A DNA stretch of 64,000 nucleotides, taken from the NCBI RefSeq assembly GCF_025971925.1, contig NZ_JAPDHV010000005.1:186001-250000 (forward strand), in the 5' to 3' direction. Position numbers and translations under genes: made by a program. The notes under the pieces are model-generated. The model was given only the letters and a program-made list of their open reading frames with translations. It made no database searches and was not told the DNA's origin. The stretch comes from Chryseobacterium oryctis (GTDB lineage: Bacteria > Bacteroidota > Bacteroidia > Flavobacteriales > Weeksellaceae). Of this stretch, positions 18,460 to 26,851 are shown piece after piece; the stretch's first letter is position 1, and every line of letters starts with the position of its first letter.

Positions 18460-19755
18460 TTAGTGAGAATAAGCACCTTCCTCCACATTATTTTGCTGAG
18501 TTCCCGGCTCTTCTACTTTTACAATTTTATACAATTTATCTGACGGACGCACTCTAAAATCAGTTTTAAATGTAATCACATCAGATTTAGTTGCTTTTGT
18601 AGCCCCTTCTTTTTCATCCACCTGCATAGATTCAATCACCATTTCCTGAGAACCTGTGGTAGGACCTTGAATTAAAACTTTATCACCTATCGTTAAATCA
18701 TAAGCCTCAATTAAAAATTCAGCAATATTTGATTTTGGGTAATAATGTCTTCCTTTTCCTATATAAACTTTTTTCTGAGTAGCACTAGAACCTGAATTTG
18801 AAGACCATTCCCCTAATTCCTGACCTAAATAGTAACCACTCCAGAAACCTCTGTTATAAACAGTTTCTAATTGAGTCATCCATTCTGCAACTTTCTCCTG
18901 AGAGAATGTTCCATCAGCAATAGAATCAATAGCTTCTCTATAACATTTTGTAACAGTTGCTACATATTCCGGAGCTCTACCTCTACCTTCTATTTTTAAA
19001 ACTTTAACACCTGCATCTGCAATTTCATCCAAAAAGCCGATAGTACAAAGGTCTTTTGGAGACATCATATATTCGTTATCAAGTTCTATTTCAAAACCTG
19101 TTTCCTGATCAATGACCGTATATTTTTTACGGCAATTTTGTTTACAAGCCCCTCTATTTGCAGAAGAATTCGCAGAATGTAAACTCAAATAACATTTACC
19201 GGAAACCGCCATACATAGAGCTCCATGCCCGAAAATTTCAACCTCAACCAAATTTCCCGAAGGTCCTTTCACCTGCTCTTTTTCTATTTGAGAACAGATT
19301 TTTTTGATTTGGCTGATACTCAATTCACGGCTCATTACCATTGTATCTGCAAAAAGCGCATAGAATTTCACTGTTTCAATATTCGTAATATTGATTTGTG
19401 TGGAAATATGAATCTCCATGCCAATTTGTCTTGCATACGCAATAACAGCCTGATCCATTGCAATTACAGCAGTCAGATTAGCTTCTTTTGCTTTATCTAA
19501 AAGAGTTTTTATAATGGATAAATCATGATCGTATATAATAGTATTCAGGGTAAGATATGTTCTTACGCCTTTTTCAGAACATCTTCTTGAAATTTCAGGC
19601 AAATCATCTATCGTGAAGTTCATTGTAGCTCTCGCACGCATATTCAACTGCTCTACCCCGAAATATACAGAGTCTGCACCATTATCTATAGCTGCCTGTA
19701 ATGACGTAAAATCGCCAGCAGGAGACATTAATTCTATTTTTCCGCTTTTTGTCAT
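18460..19755 (-). CDS. Peptidase U32 family protein (TrhP/YegQ-like)
   Basis: 431 aa. It begins with the TIM-barrel signature IELMSPAGDFTSLQAAIDNGADSVYFG and has the U32 core FGHGALCMAVSGKCYLS plus NRGACKQNCRKKY, whose cysteines ligate an iron-sulfur cluster in this family. A C-terminal beta domain (about residues 330-420) is present. Members such as TrhP hydroxylate uridine 34 in tRNA using prephenate; others act on 23S rRNA (RlhA). The older peptidase label is probably misleading. The downstream ferredoxin supports an Fe-S redox enzyme. The tRNA role is inferred. Confidence 0.85.
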   Translation of the reverse strand: MTKSGKIELMSPAGDFTSLQAAIDNGADSVYFGVEQLNMRARATMNFTIDDLPEISRRCSEKGVRTYLTLNTIIYDHDLSIIKTLLDKAKEANLTAVIAMDQAVIAYARQIGMEIHISTQINITNIETVKFYALFADTMVMSRELSISQIKKICSQIEKEQVKGPSGNLVEVEIFGHGALCMAVSGKCYLSLHSANSSANRGACKQNCRKKYTVIDQETGFEIELDNEYMMSPKDLCTIGFLDEIADAGVKVLKIEGRGRAPEYVATVTKCYREAIDSIADGTFSQEKVAEWMTQLETVYNRGFWSGYYLGQELGEWSSNSGSSATQKKVYIGKGRHYYPKSNIAEFLIEAYDLTIGDKVLIQGPTTGSQEMVIESMQVDEKEGATKATKSDVITFKTDFRVRPSDKLYKIVKVEEPGTQQNNVEEGAYSH

Positions 19756-19776
19756 TCCTTTTTAAGAAAATTTTTG

Positions 19777-19784
19777 CAAAGATA
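19777..19784 (-). promoter_or_regulatory. -7 box of U32-ferredoxin operon
   Basis: Minus-strand TATCTTTG lies 21 nt upstream of the U32 ATG. Confidence 0.45.
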
Positions 19785-20056
19785 ATCATTTTTCAATTGA
19801 GTATATTTATTGGATAAAATCACAACCTCTATGATAATGAATATAGCATGACTAATTTTTAGCTATTCTTCAATCAGAATTTAACTTTTAGTACCTTTAT
19901 AACATCTTATATTATGACATATTGTCTTTAATATAATTTTAATCTTAGTTAATTTCAATCTTAACAATTGTGACATAATGTGCAAATTACCACTATTCCT
20001 GTTAAATTTTAGTTAAAATTGAAACATTGCATACTAATTGCACACCTATTTAGCAT
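19785..20056. other. Divergent intergenic region upstream of HtrA
   Basis: The roughly 350-bp divergent gap between the U32 and HtrA genes is AT-rich. It holds both promoters and two similar short motifs, TGACATATTGTC (19915-19926) and TGACATAATGTG (19971-19982). They could be operator half-sites, but the evidence is weak. No ORF is supported. Confidence 0.35.
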
Positions 20057-20064
20057 TAAATTTG
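20057..20064 (+). promoter_or_regulatory. -7 box of htrA
   Basis: TAAATTTG with a TTG at 20038-20040 (16-nt spacing, slightly short). The leader is about 42 nt. Confidence 0.5.
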
Positions 20065-20112
20065 TTTACTGTAAAACGAAAATATTAAATTAATAATAAA
20101 GAAAGATATACA

Positions 20113-21642
20113 ATGAAGAGTACTTTAAAAAAACTATTACCATTTGCAGTAGTAGGAGTTATCTCAGGAGCTACTACCGTTGGAACGATACAATATTTTG
20201 GTCACAATTCTAATAATAATGAAGACCAATCATATTTTACAAAATCTTCAAACGTATCATTCGCAGGGATGAATTCAGCTGCAGTGGGTGATGATTTCGT
20301 AAAAGCATCAAAAACGACAGTTCCAGCTGTAGTTACTATTAAAAATTATCAAAACAGGTCTTCAAGCAGAGCCTCAGAACAGGATTTATTTGATTTCTTT
20401 TTCGGAGATCCTTTTGGTGGAAGAGGACAGCAAAGACAAAGACAACAGCAAACTCCTGACAATATGCCCTCAGGAATGGGTTCTGGTGTAATCATATCTC
20501 CTGACGGATATATCATCTCCAATAACCATGTTGTTGCTGGAGCAAACAAACTAGAAGTTGTATTAAGCAACAAAAAGTCTTATATCGCAACATTAGTAGG
20601 AACTGACCCTAATACCGATATTTCTTTACTAAAAATCGAAGAGAAAGGACTTCCTTATTTGAATTTTGCAAATTCAGATAATATTGAAGTAGGACAATGG
20701 GTATTGGCTGTCGGTAACCCACTTGGATTAAACTCCACAGTTACTGCAGGTATTGTTTCTGCCAAAGGTAGAGGTATCGGTATTCTAAGCTCTCAAGGAA
20801 AAGCAGCAAACCCAATTGAAAGTTTTATTCAGACGGATGCAGCTATTAATCCTGGAAACTCAGGAGGAGCATTGGTGAACACAAATGGAGATCTTATCGG
20901 TATCAACTCAGCAATTCAGTCTACAACAGGATATTATCAAGGATACGGTTTTGCTGTTCCTTCAAACTTAGCTAGAAAAATTGTTGAGGACATCAAGAAA
21001 TTCGGAATTGTACAAAGAGGCTTCTTGGGTGTACAATCTTTAGATTTATCTAATGATATGCAAGTTGCAGCTTACAATCAACAAAAGAAAACAAATATCA
21101 AATCTGGTGCAGGAATTTACGTAACAGGCTTCGGAGATAATAGCGGCGCTGAAGATGCAGGATTGAAAGTTGGAGATGTCATCACAAAAATAGATGGTAC
21201 AGCAATTACTGATTTTGCAGATTTATCAATGGCAATCGGAAGCAAACGTCCTGGAGATAAAGTTCAAGTAGTTTATTTAAGAAACGGTAAAGAAAATACA
21301 ACAACTGTTACCCTAAAGGATCAAAAAGGAGGTACTTCTACAAGATCTAAATCTGAATTAACTGTAACTGAAAAAATAGGTTCAGATTTCGAACCACTAA
21401 GTGACAGGTTTAAAACTGATTACGGACTAAACAGTGGTGTAGTTGCTAAAAACGTTGCAGAAGGCAGCGAAATGGCAAAAATAGGTATTGTAGACAACTA
21501 CATCGTGATTGAAATAAACGGAAAACCTGTAAACTCTCAAAAAGACGTAGAAAAAATCTTAGAAAAATACCAAGGAAATGTACAAGTGAAGTTTGTAGAT
21601 GAATATGGTAGAATCTATACAAAAGGATTTAAAATGCCTTAA
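20113..21642 (+). CDS. HtrA/Deg family periplasmic serine protease
   Basis: 509 aa. A signal-anchor-like N-terminus (LPFAVVGVISGATTVGTI) is followed by a trypsin-like domain with catalytic His139 (NNHVV), Asp169 (NTDIS) and Ser250 (NPGNSGGA). A Gln/Arg/Gly-rich LA-type loop (about residues 90-118) precedes the core. Two PDZ domains follow (about 300-400 and 415-505). It should degrade or refold misfolded envelope proteins. It is monocistronic with its own terminator and is complete. Confidence 0.95.
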   Translation: MKSTLKKLLPFAVVGVISGATTVGTIQYFGHNSNNNEDQSYFTKSSNVSFAGMNSAAVGDDFVKASKTTVPAVVTIKNYQNRSSSRASEQDLFDFFFGDPFGGRGQQRQRQQQTPDNMPSGMGSGVIISPDGYIISNNHVVAGANKLEVVLSNKKSYIATLVGTDPNTDISLLKIEEKGLPYLNFANSDNIEVGQWVLAVGNPLGLNSTVTAGIVSAKGRGIGILSSQGKAANPIESFIQTDAAINPGNSGGALVNTNGDLIGINSAIQSTTGYYQGYGFAVPSNLARKIVEDIKKFGIVQRGFLGVQSLDLSNDMQVAAYNQQKKTNIKSGAGIYVTGFGDNSGAEDAGLKVGDVITKIDGTAITDFADLSMAIGSKRPGDKVQVVYLRNGKENTTTVTLKDQKGGTSTRSKSELTVTEKIGSDFEPLSDRFKTDYGLNSGVVAKNVAEGSEMAKIGIVDNYIVIEINGKPVNSQKDVEKILEKYQGNVQVKFVDEYGRIYTKGFKMP

Positions 21643-21677
21643 AATAAACCAGCAAATAAAAATTCATATTAAAAAAA

Positions 21678-21708
21678 ACCGCCGTAAAATTTACGGCGGT
21701 TTTTTTTA
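21678..21708. terminator. Strong bidirectional terminator
   Basis: Arms ACCGCCGTAAA (21678-21688) and TTTACGGCGGT (21690-21700) are flanked by A8 and T8 runs. It serves htrA and the convergent membrane protein gene. Confidence 0.92.
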
Positions 21709-21723
21709 TTTTAAAATAATGTT

Positions 21724-22179
21724 TTAAGATTTATTATTCATTTTCTCAGCGATTCTTTTTTTCTTGTTCCTTTCGTAAATAACCTCAACTATCTTGCCTC
21801 CAAGCCAGGAGAAAGGAAAGAATGTAAGAAAAATGGATATTTTATAAAATGTAGGATGATAAGGAAAAATAATAACATCCAACATTGCTATAAAAAGCAT
21901 TATAAACCCAATAAGAATAGCATAGGCAACTTTAGCATACTTTACAATAATAGCAGTTGCAATACCTCCTACCGTACTTCCTAAACCAGAAATAAACAAC
22001 AGGAAGCCAAAGAAAGCCTTATCGTCTTTCATACTAAAAAGAAACCTCTGCCAATGCTCAAACGGAGCAAAAGCCTCGAAAGTAACCCATTGCGGAAACG
22101 CTCTTATACCAAGAGTAATAATAAGCCCGGCAATACCAAGCCCTACAATAACCGCTAATGTATTTCTAAAGAAGTTCAT
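21724..22179 (-). CDS. Four-helix membrane protein, unknown
   Basis: 151 aa with about four hydrophobic segments (residues 6-24, 57-78, 82-100, 104-125) and a basic C-terminal tail (ERNKKKRIAEKMNNKS). The second segment is Gly-rich (GFLLFISGLGSTVGGIATAIIV). It overlaps the ridA stop by one base (TAATG), so it is translationally coupled to ridA. I do not recognise a named family. Confidence 0.75.
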   Translation of the reverse strand: MNFFRNTLAVIVGLGIAGLIITLGIRAFPQWVTFEAFAPFEHWQRFLFSMKDDKAFFGFLLFISGLGSTVGGIATAIIVKYAKVAYAILIGFIMLFIAMLDVIIFPYHPTFYKISIFLTFFPFSWLGGKIVEVIYERNKKKRIAEKMNNKS

Positions 22180-22559
22180 TAATCTTGATGTGCAATCATA
22201 GAAATTTCTATATCAACGTTTTTCGGCAAACAAGAAACCTGTACAGTTTCACGAGCCGGATAACTATCAGCATCTAAATAAGATGCATAAATATCATTCA
22301 TTACAGCAAAATCATCCATGCTTTTAAGGAAGATAGTAGCTTTTACAACATTTTTAAATGTCATTCCCGCCTCTGTAAGGATAGCTTCTAGGTTTTTCAT
22401 TACCTGATGCGTTTCTTTTTCAATTCCTTCTACCAATTTACCAGTTACAGGATCTACAGGAATCTGACCAGAAATATACAAAACACCATTCGCAAGGTTA
22501 GCTTGTGAATAAGGCCCTATTGCCTCAGGAGCATTAACTGTGTTAATTATTTTTTTCAT
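22179..22559 (-). CDS. ridA: RidA family enamine/imine deaminase
   Basis: 126 aa, standard length. Motifs are PEAIGPYSQA, LYISGQIPVDP and YPARETVQVSCLP, containing the catalytic Arg (ARETV), with the late IEISMIAHQ strand. RidA hydrolyses reactive 2-aminoacrylate made by PLP enzymes such as threonine dehydratase. It is the first gene of a two-gene unit with the membrane protein above. Confidence 0.95.
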   Translation of the reverse strand: MKKIINTVNAPEAIGPYSQANLANGVLYISGQIPVDPVTGKLVEGIEKETHQVMKNLEAILTEAGMTFKNVVKATIFLKSMDDFAVMNDIYASYLDADSYPARETVQVSCLPKNVDIEISMIAHQD

Positions 22560-22577
22560 TAGAATTTATTTTGGGTG

Positions 22578-22585
22578 CAAATATA
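22578..22585 (-). promoter_or_regulatory. -7 box of ridA
   Basis: Minus-strand TATATTTG followed by CACCC, the same extended form as at the str operon, 18 nt before the ATG. Confidence 0.55.
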
Positions 22586-22627
22586 AAATTTATATTCTAT
22601 TTATCTCCTCAAATATTAACTCCGATA

Positions 22628-25216
22628 TTAGAAAGGTGAATTTGGCTGCGTAAAACTTCTGTCTTTATACTTTAAAGCATCACTTAAAATATTAGCTTTA
22701 ATTCCGATAAAGAAATCATACACCTTATACTGACCAAACGGAACCCAGTTAAAATTAATTGTAAAACTTCGCTGATCTCTCGCAAAACCAATTCTTGTAT
22801 AAGCCAATTGTTTCGTAACAATATCATAATGGGTACTTCCGTTGATATTCCAATATGGTGTAAGTTTAATACTTCCATCCAAACCTACAGAAGCAATCTT
22901 ATTCCCTTCTCTGGTTAAATTTCGGGTATAAGCATAGTTCGCATTGATATTCAATGTCCAAGTCTGACCAAATCTTGAATAATTATCATCATCAAAATAA
23001 TAATTTTCATTTCTGATTTCTCCTTTTTGCGAATACTTTTTAGCATAATCTGTTTTCTCTCCAAAAATCTCACTACTTAAAGGATAAGACAACTGAACAT
23101 TAAACCCTTGAACACTAAAATGTCCAAAATCTTCCGTTCTTACTCCACTATCTTGTCCCGGAATAAATACAATTTTGTACGGATCTAATGTTAAACTGGT
23201 GTTTACGCTCAATTTATTTTCGAAGAAAGAAGATTGCCCACTAATTGTAAAAATAGACCAAGGATGGGTTTTAGCAGCAAAATTATAGCTTCCTGAAAGG
23301 TTCAGTGATTCAAAAATTTTCACTTTTTTTACTCCTGTAGAATCTTTTTTAGATTTTACTTTCATTTCAATATTGTTTCCAATATTAAAACCTAAAGAAC
23401 CTACCATTCCGCTTGTTGGCTGCCCTACAATTCCTTTTTCAAATATAGAATAGGTAGTCAAAGCTCCGTTTGCGTTATAATAATTTTTAAAATATCCAAA
23501 ATTAGAACCTCCGAAATCCGGCGAATAAGTAAACCCGATACTAGGCGTCATCATATGTCTTACAGCTTCAACTACAGACCCTTTTTTGAATTTTAACATT
23601 CCATAAAGAGTTGTTTGTAAACTTGCTGTAGTAGAAAAAATAGAATATCCTGCTAATTTTTTATTAACAACGTCAATGTCCTTATTTATAACAGGGTCAT
23701 AATATTTAGTAAGAGTTTTAGTTGTTAAAGCATTATCAATAGTTGCTCCTAAACTGAAGGTAAAAAATTTAGCAATTGTGGTATTTGTACCCAACGAAAT
23801 ATTATTTTTTAAACCGGTTTGCAATTTATCCCACATTGCAGCCGTAAAAAGCTCTCCTTCTGTCGTCGTTACATAATTTGACAAGTTAAGACCTGTATTT
23901 ACGGTAATATTTTCTAGCAAACCTTGTCTTACACCTGTTTTCGATTTAAATAAATAAAACTGATTAATTGCTACATTCATCTGGGGTAAACGTAAATCTG
24001 AATTTCCTGTTGCAAAGTTTTGAGAGTACGAAGCCGTTCCGGTAATTGTAACAGGCAGTTTCAAGAACCTCTTAGTCACCGTAACCGTTGAGTTTTGCTG
24101 AGTATTTAATACATTTTGATTGAAAATATAATTATTATTAATGGTATTATTATAGAATCTGTTGCTTACTATATCAACTGAAGCCGAGAATGTAAGAAAA
24201 GGATTCGCTTTTGTATCCTGTGTATGCCTCCAGGCAATTCTATAGGTACTTGTCTTTCCATAATCGTCAAGACCTTTAATTCCTCTTACTGTAGTTCCTA
24301 TATCCGCTGAAAAATTACCACTATATCGATATTTTTTCACATAATTCATTTCTGGTCTGAGATTCCAGCTGCCTTTAGTATAGATATCTGCAAGAATTTT
24401 CACATCAAAATGTTCTCCGATTGGCTGATAATATCCAATACTATTTAAAAAGAAACCAACATCTTGTCTTTCCCCAAAACTCGGAATAAGAATTCCAGCG
24501 GATCTTTTATCAGAAAAAGGCAACACAGCAAACGGCATCACCAAAGGAGTGGGAACATCTTCTATATACATTTGAATAGGCCCCGTAACAATTTGAGATT
24601 TATTCTTAGTTTTTACTAATTTAATATGTGGAGCCAATAAATAATAGTCAGCAACTGTATCTTTTTTCTTTAAGAAATATTCATCCGTAGTATACTTACC
24701 ACGCCTCATAAAGAAAACAGAATCATTGTATTTTTTAGTTTTCTGAGCCACAATCACTCCCTCACTTTCTTCCGTTCTTGCGTTGTAAGCAATTGCCTGT
24801 TTTGTTTTGTAATTATAACTAAACTCAGTTGTTTCATATTTTTTACCTGCCTGAGTAGTGATTACAGGTTCTATAATCTTCTTTCCTAAAGAATCCTGCT
24901 TTCCACGTGCAAACATGATACTTTTCTCTTCATCGATAGAAATATAATCTGCATCAATCTGCATATCCTGATATTTCACCTGAGCATTTTTATTCAGATA
25001 AGTCATCTTTTTTGGGACATCTCTACGCATATCATCAGCTTTTGTCTGAAGAATATCATCCAAAGATTCCTTTTTTACAACAATGGTATCTTTTTTGGAA
25101 ATAGTATCATTAACCGCATTTTTAGGCAATTTTTCAGGAGTTTCCTGTGCTAAAAAATTGTTAAAAATTAGGATAATTAAAATTTGTAGTATATTTTTGA
25201 AGACGGTTTTGACCAA
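22628..25216 (-). CDS. lptD: LPS assembly outer-membrane protein LptD
   Basis: 862 aa from a TTG start at 25216; a stop lies two codons upstream, so no earlier start exists. A signal peptide is followed by an OstA/LptA-like beta-jellyroll (about residues 75-200: VKYQDMQIDADYISIDEEKSIMFARG), then a large barrel beginning MPFAVLPFSDKRSAGILIPSFGERQDVGFFLNS. This is the Bacteroidota LptD form, which inserts lipopolysaccharide into the outer leaflet. It is divergent from the amidase gene, 64 bp away. Confidence 0.92.
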   Translation of the reverse strand: MVKTVFKNILQILIILIFNNFLAQETPEKLPKNAVNDTISKKDTIVVKKESLDDILQTKADDMRRDVPKKMTYLNKNAQVKYQDMQIDADYISIDEEKSIMFARGKQDSLGKKIIEPVITTQAGKKYETTEFSYNYKTKQAIAYNARTEESEGVIVAQKTKKYNDSVFFMRRGKYTTDEYFLKKKDTVADYYLLAPHIKLVKTKNKSQIVTGPIQMYIEDVPTPLVMPFAVLPFSDKRSAGILIPSFGERQDVGFFLNSIGYYQPIGEHFDVKILADIYTKGSWNLRPEMNYVKKYRYSGNFSADIGTTVRGIKGLDDYGKTSTYRIAWRHTQDTKANPFLTFSASVDIVSNRFYNNTINNNYIFNQNVLNTQQNSTVTVTKRFLKLPVTITGTASYSQNFATGNSDLRLPQMNVAINQFYLFKSKTGVRQGLLENITVNTGLNLSNYVTTTEGELFTAAMWDKLQTGLKNNISLGTNTTIAKFFTFSLGATIDNALTTKTLTKYYDPVINKDIDVVNKKLAGYSIFSTTASLQTTLYGMLKFKKGSVVEAVRHMMTPSIGFTYSPDFGGSNFGYFKNYYNANGALTTYSIFEKGIVGQPTSGMVGSLGFNIGNNIEMKVKSKKDSTGVKKVKIFESLNLSGSYNFAAKTHPWSIFTISGQSSFFENKLSVNTSLTLDPYKIVFIPGQDSGVRTEDFGHFSVQGFNVQLSYPLSSEIFGEKTDYAKKYSQKGEIRNENYYFDDDNYSRFGQTWTLNINANYAYTRNLTREGNKIASVGLDGSIKLTPYWNINGSTHYDIVTKQLAYTRIGFARDQRSFTINFNWVPFGQYKVYDFFIGIKANILSDALKYKDRSFTQPNSPF

Positions 25217-25250
25217 TTTTTATTTATATTTATTGTATCTAATTAAGGCT

Positions 25251-25258
25251 CAAAATTA
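25251..25258 (-). promoter_or_regulatory. -7 box of lptD
   Basis: Minus-strand TAATTTTG, 34 nt upstream of the TTG start. Confidence 0.5.
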
Positions 25259-25280
25259 ATATAATTTTTAAAACTGTAAG

Positions 25281-26570
25281 ATGCACAAACAAAATTTTAA
25301 AATAATTTTATCATTTCTTCTTATACTGGTTTCCAATTTTATTCTCGCTCAAAAAAAATTCACGGTAGTTTTAGATGCCGGTCACGGAGGTAGCGATCAT
25401 GGAGCCTATAGAAACTATGCAGACATAGGAAGAGTTGCCGAAAAAGACGTCACGCTTGCCATAACATTAAAAGTTGGAGCAATGCTTGAAAAAAATAAAG
25501 ATTTCAAAGTAATTTACACTCGTAAAATTGATGAATACCCTTCTCTTTCTGACAGAACCAACCTAGCAAATAGAAGCAAGGCAGATCTTTTCGTATCAAT
25601 TCACTGTAATTCATCACAGAGACCAACAGCATACGGAACAGAAACTTATGTGCAAGGCCCCAACCAGAATGACACTAACTTAGAAGTTGCTAAGAGAGAG
25701 AATGATGTAATTTATCTTGATGAAAAAGATAAACAGATATTCGGTTCTTACGACCCAACTTCTCCTGAATCTTTAATAGCCTTAAAACTTCAACAAAGTA
25801 AATATTTAGAATCAAGTCTTCTTTTGGGTGGTTTGGTAGAAGGCAACTTTGTAAACAGAGACAAAAGGTTTTCAAGAGGGGTATTCCAGAAGAACCTTCA
25901 CGTTCTTCGTATGAATGCAATGCCTTCCGTTCTTATCGAAACAGGATTCATCAATCATCCGGAAGAAAGTCATTATTTAGCATCAGAAAAAGGTCAGGAC
26001 GAAATTTCTCAAAGTATTTACCTAGCTATCATTGACTATAAAAAAGCTATTGACCGAAAATCAGGAGGTAATTCTTATGCAACAAAAAAAGTTGAACCAG
26101 AAAAACTAGCAGAAGTTCCATTAAAAAATGATTTCAGAATTTTACTTATGAGCTCTCCTACTAAATATAATGATGGAGATCCCGCTCTTAAAGGTCTAAA
26201 CTACATTCTTACTATCAAGGAAAACGGACAATACAAATATTATTACAGTGTAACCAATATGGCATCTGTAAAAGATATTAATCTAAAAACAGCTAAAGAT
26301 GCAGGTTTCAGAAATGCTTACGCTGTAGGTTTTATGCCTAATCAAAAATTGAGTTCAGGATATTATACTTTAGAAGTATATACCGGTGATAAATTAAACG
26401 CAAATTCTTTTATTATCCAGACATTAAAAGATGTTGAAAGGAATAAAGAAAATGGAGTATTTTATTACACTTACGGAAAGGTCTACACCTTAGAGGACGC
26501 TGTAAAACTTCAAAAAGAAATTGAAGCAAAAGGAATTAAAAATACAGTAATTCAGAAGGTTTACAAATAA
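25281..26570 (+). CDS. N-acetylmuramoyl-L-alanine amidase
   Basis: 429 aa with signal peptide MHKQNFKIILSFLLILVSNF. An Amidase_3 domain (about residues 28-255) carries the zinc ligands in VVLDAGHGG, EKDVTLA and SIHCNS, and the catalytic Glu in VLIETGFINH. The C-terminal about 150 residues end in a SPOR-like segment (YTYGKVYTLEDAVKLQKEIE), which would target denuded septal glycan. It cuts the peptide stem from glycan during cell separation. A tRNA-Glu gene follows. Confidence 0.94.
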   Translation: MHKQNFKIILSFLLILVSNFILAQKKFTVVLDAGHGGSDHGAYRNYADIGRVAEKDVTLAITLKVGAMLEKNKDFKVIYTRKIDEYPSLSDRTNLANRSKADLFVSIHCNSSQRPTAYGTETYVQGPNQNDTNLEVAKRENDVIYLDEKDKQIFGSYDPTSPESLIALKLQQSKYLESSLLLGGLVEGNFVNRDKRFSRGVFQKNLHVLRMNAMPSVLIETGFINHPEESHYLASEKGQDEISQSIYLAIIDYKKAIDRKSGGNSYATKKVEPEKLAEVPLKNDFRILLMSSPTKYNDGDPALKGLNYILTIKENGQYKYYYSVTNMASVKDINLKTAKDAGFRNAYAVGFMPNQKLSSGYYTLEVYTGDKLNANSFIIQTLKDVERNKENGVFYYTYGKVYTLEDAVKLQKEIEAKGIKNTVIQKVYK

Positions 26571-26584
26571 CTCTAAAAAATAAT

Positions 26585-26615
26585 TTTGAAGTTAGAAAGT
26601 TAATTATTACTTTTG
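26585..26615 (+). promoter_or_regulatory. Promoter of tRNA-Glu 1
   Basis: TTTG (26585-26588), 19-nt spacer and TACTTTTG (26608-26615) give a near-ideal Bacteroidota promoter. The predicted start is about 8 nt upstream of the mature tRNA. Confidence 0.75.
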
Positions 26616-26629
26616 CAACCTCAAAATTC

Positions 26630-26701
26630 GGCCTATTCGTCTAGTGGTTAGGACTCAAGATTTTCATTCTTGCAACAGGGGTTCGATTCCCCTATAGGCT
26701 A
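26630..26701 (+). tRNA. tRNA-Glu (TTC)
   Basis: 72 nt folding as a full cloverleaf: acceptor GGCCTAT/ATAGGCT, D-stem GTC/GAC, anticodon stem CAAGA/TCTTG with loop TTTTCAT (anticodon TTC), T-stem AGGGG/CCCCT with TTCGATT. Position 72 is U (G1-U72) and 73 is A. The body differs at many positions from the two identical tRNA-Glu copies at 32670 and 32807, so this is a second isodecoder. Confidence 0.95.
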
Positions 26702-26716
26702 CTAAACTACACACTC

Positions 26717-26750
26717 AATCCCGACCAATAAAAGGTTCCGGGATTTTTTT
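26717..26750 (+). terminator. Terminator of tRNA-Glu 1
   Basis: Arms AATCCCG (26717-26723) and CGGGATT (26739-26745), extended by an inner ACC/GGT pairing, then a T7 run. Confidence 0.85.
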
Positions 26751-26851
26751 ATTCCAAAAGTATCAACGGAACCATAATATCACGGATATAAAATCTCATA
26801 CAAGGTTAAAATCTTAAATACACTTATCCTTTAACACATTTTTAACAAAAG

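Noticed and set aside
19915..19982. Two TGACATA-type motifs upstream of htrA as stress-regulator sites
   Set aside because: They are short, imperfect and in an AT-rich background, so I list them only as a weak observation in the gap.
26751..26851. Second att site or repeat that would mark the lan operon as a tRNA-integrated element
   Set aside because: No copy of the 3' end of tRNA-Glu 1 was found between 31459 and 32015, and there is no integrase near the operon.
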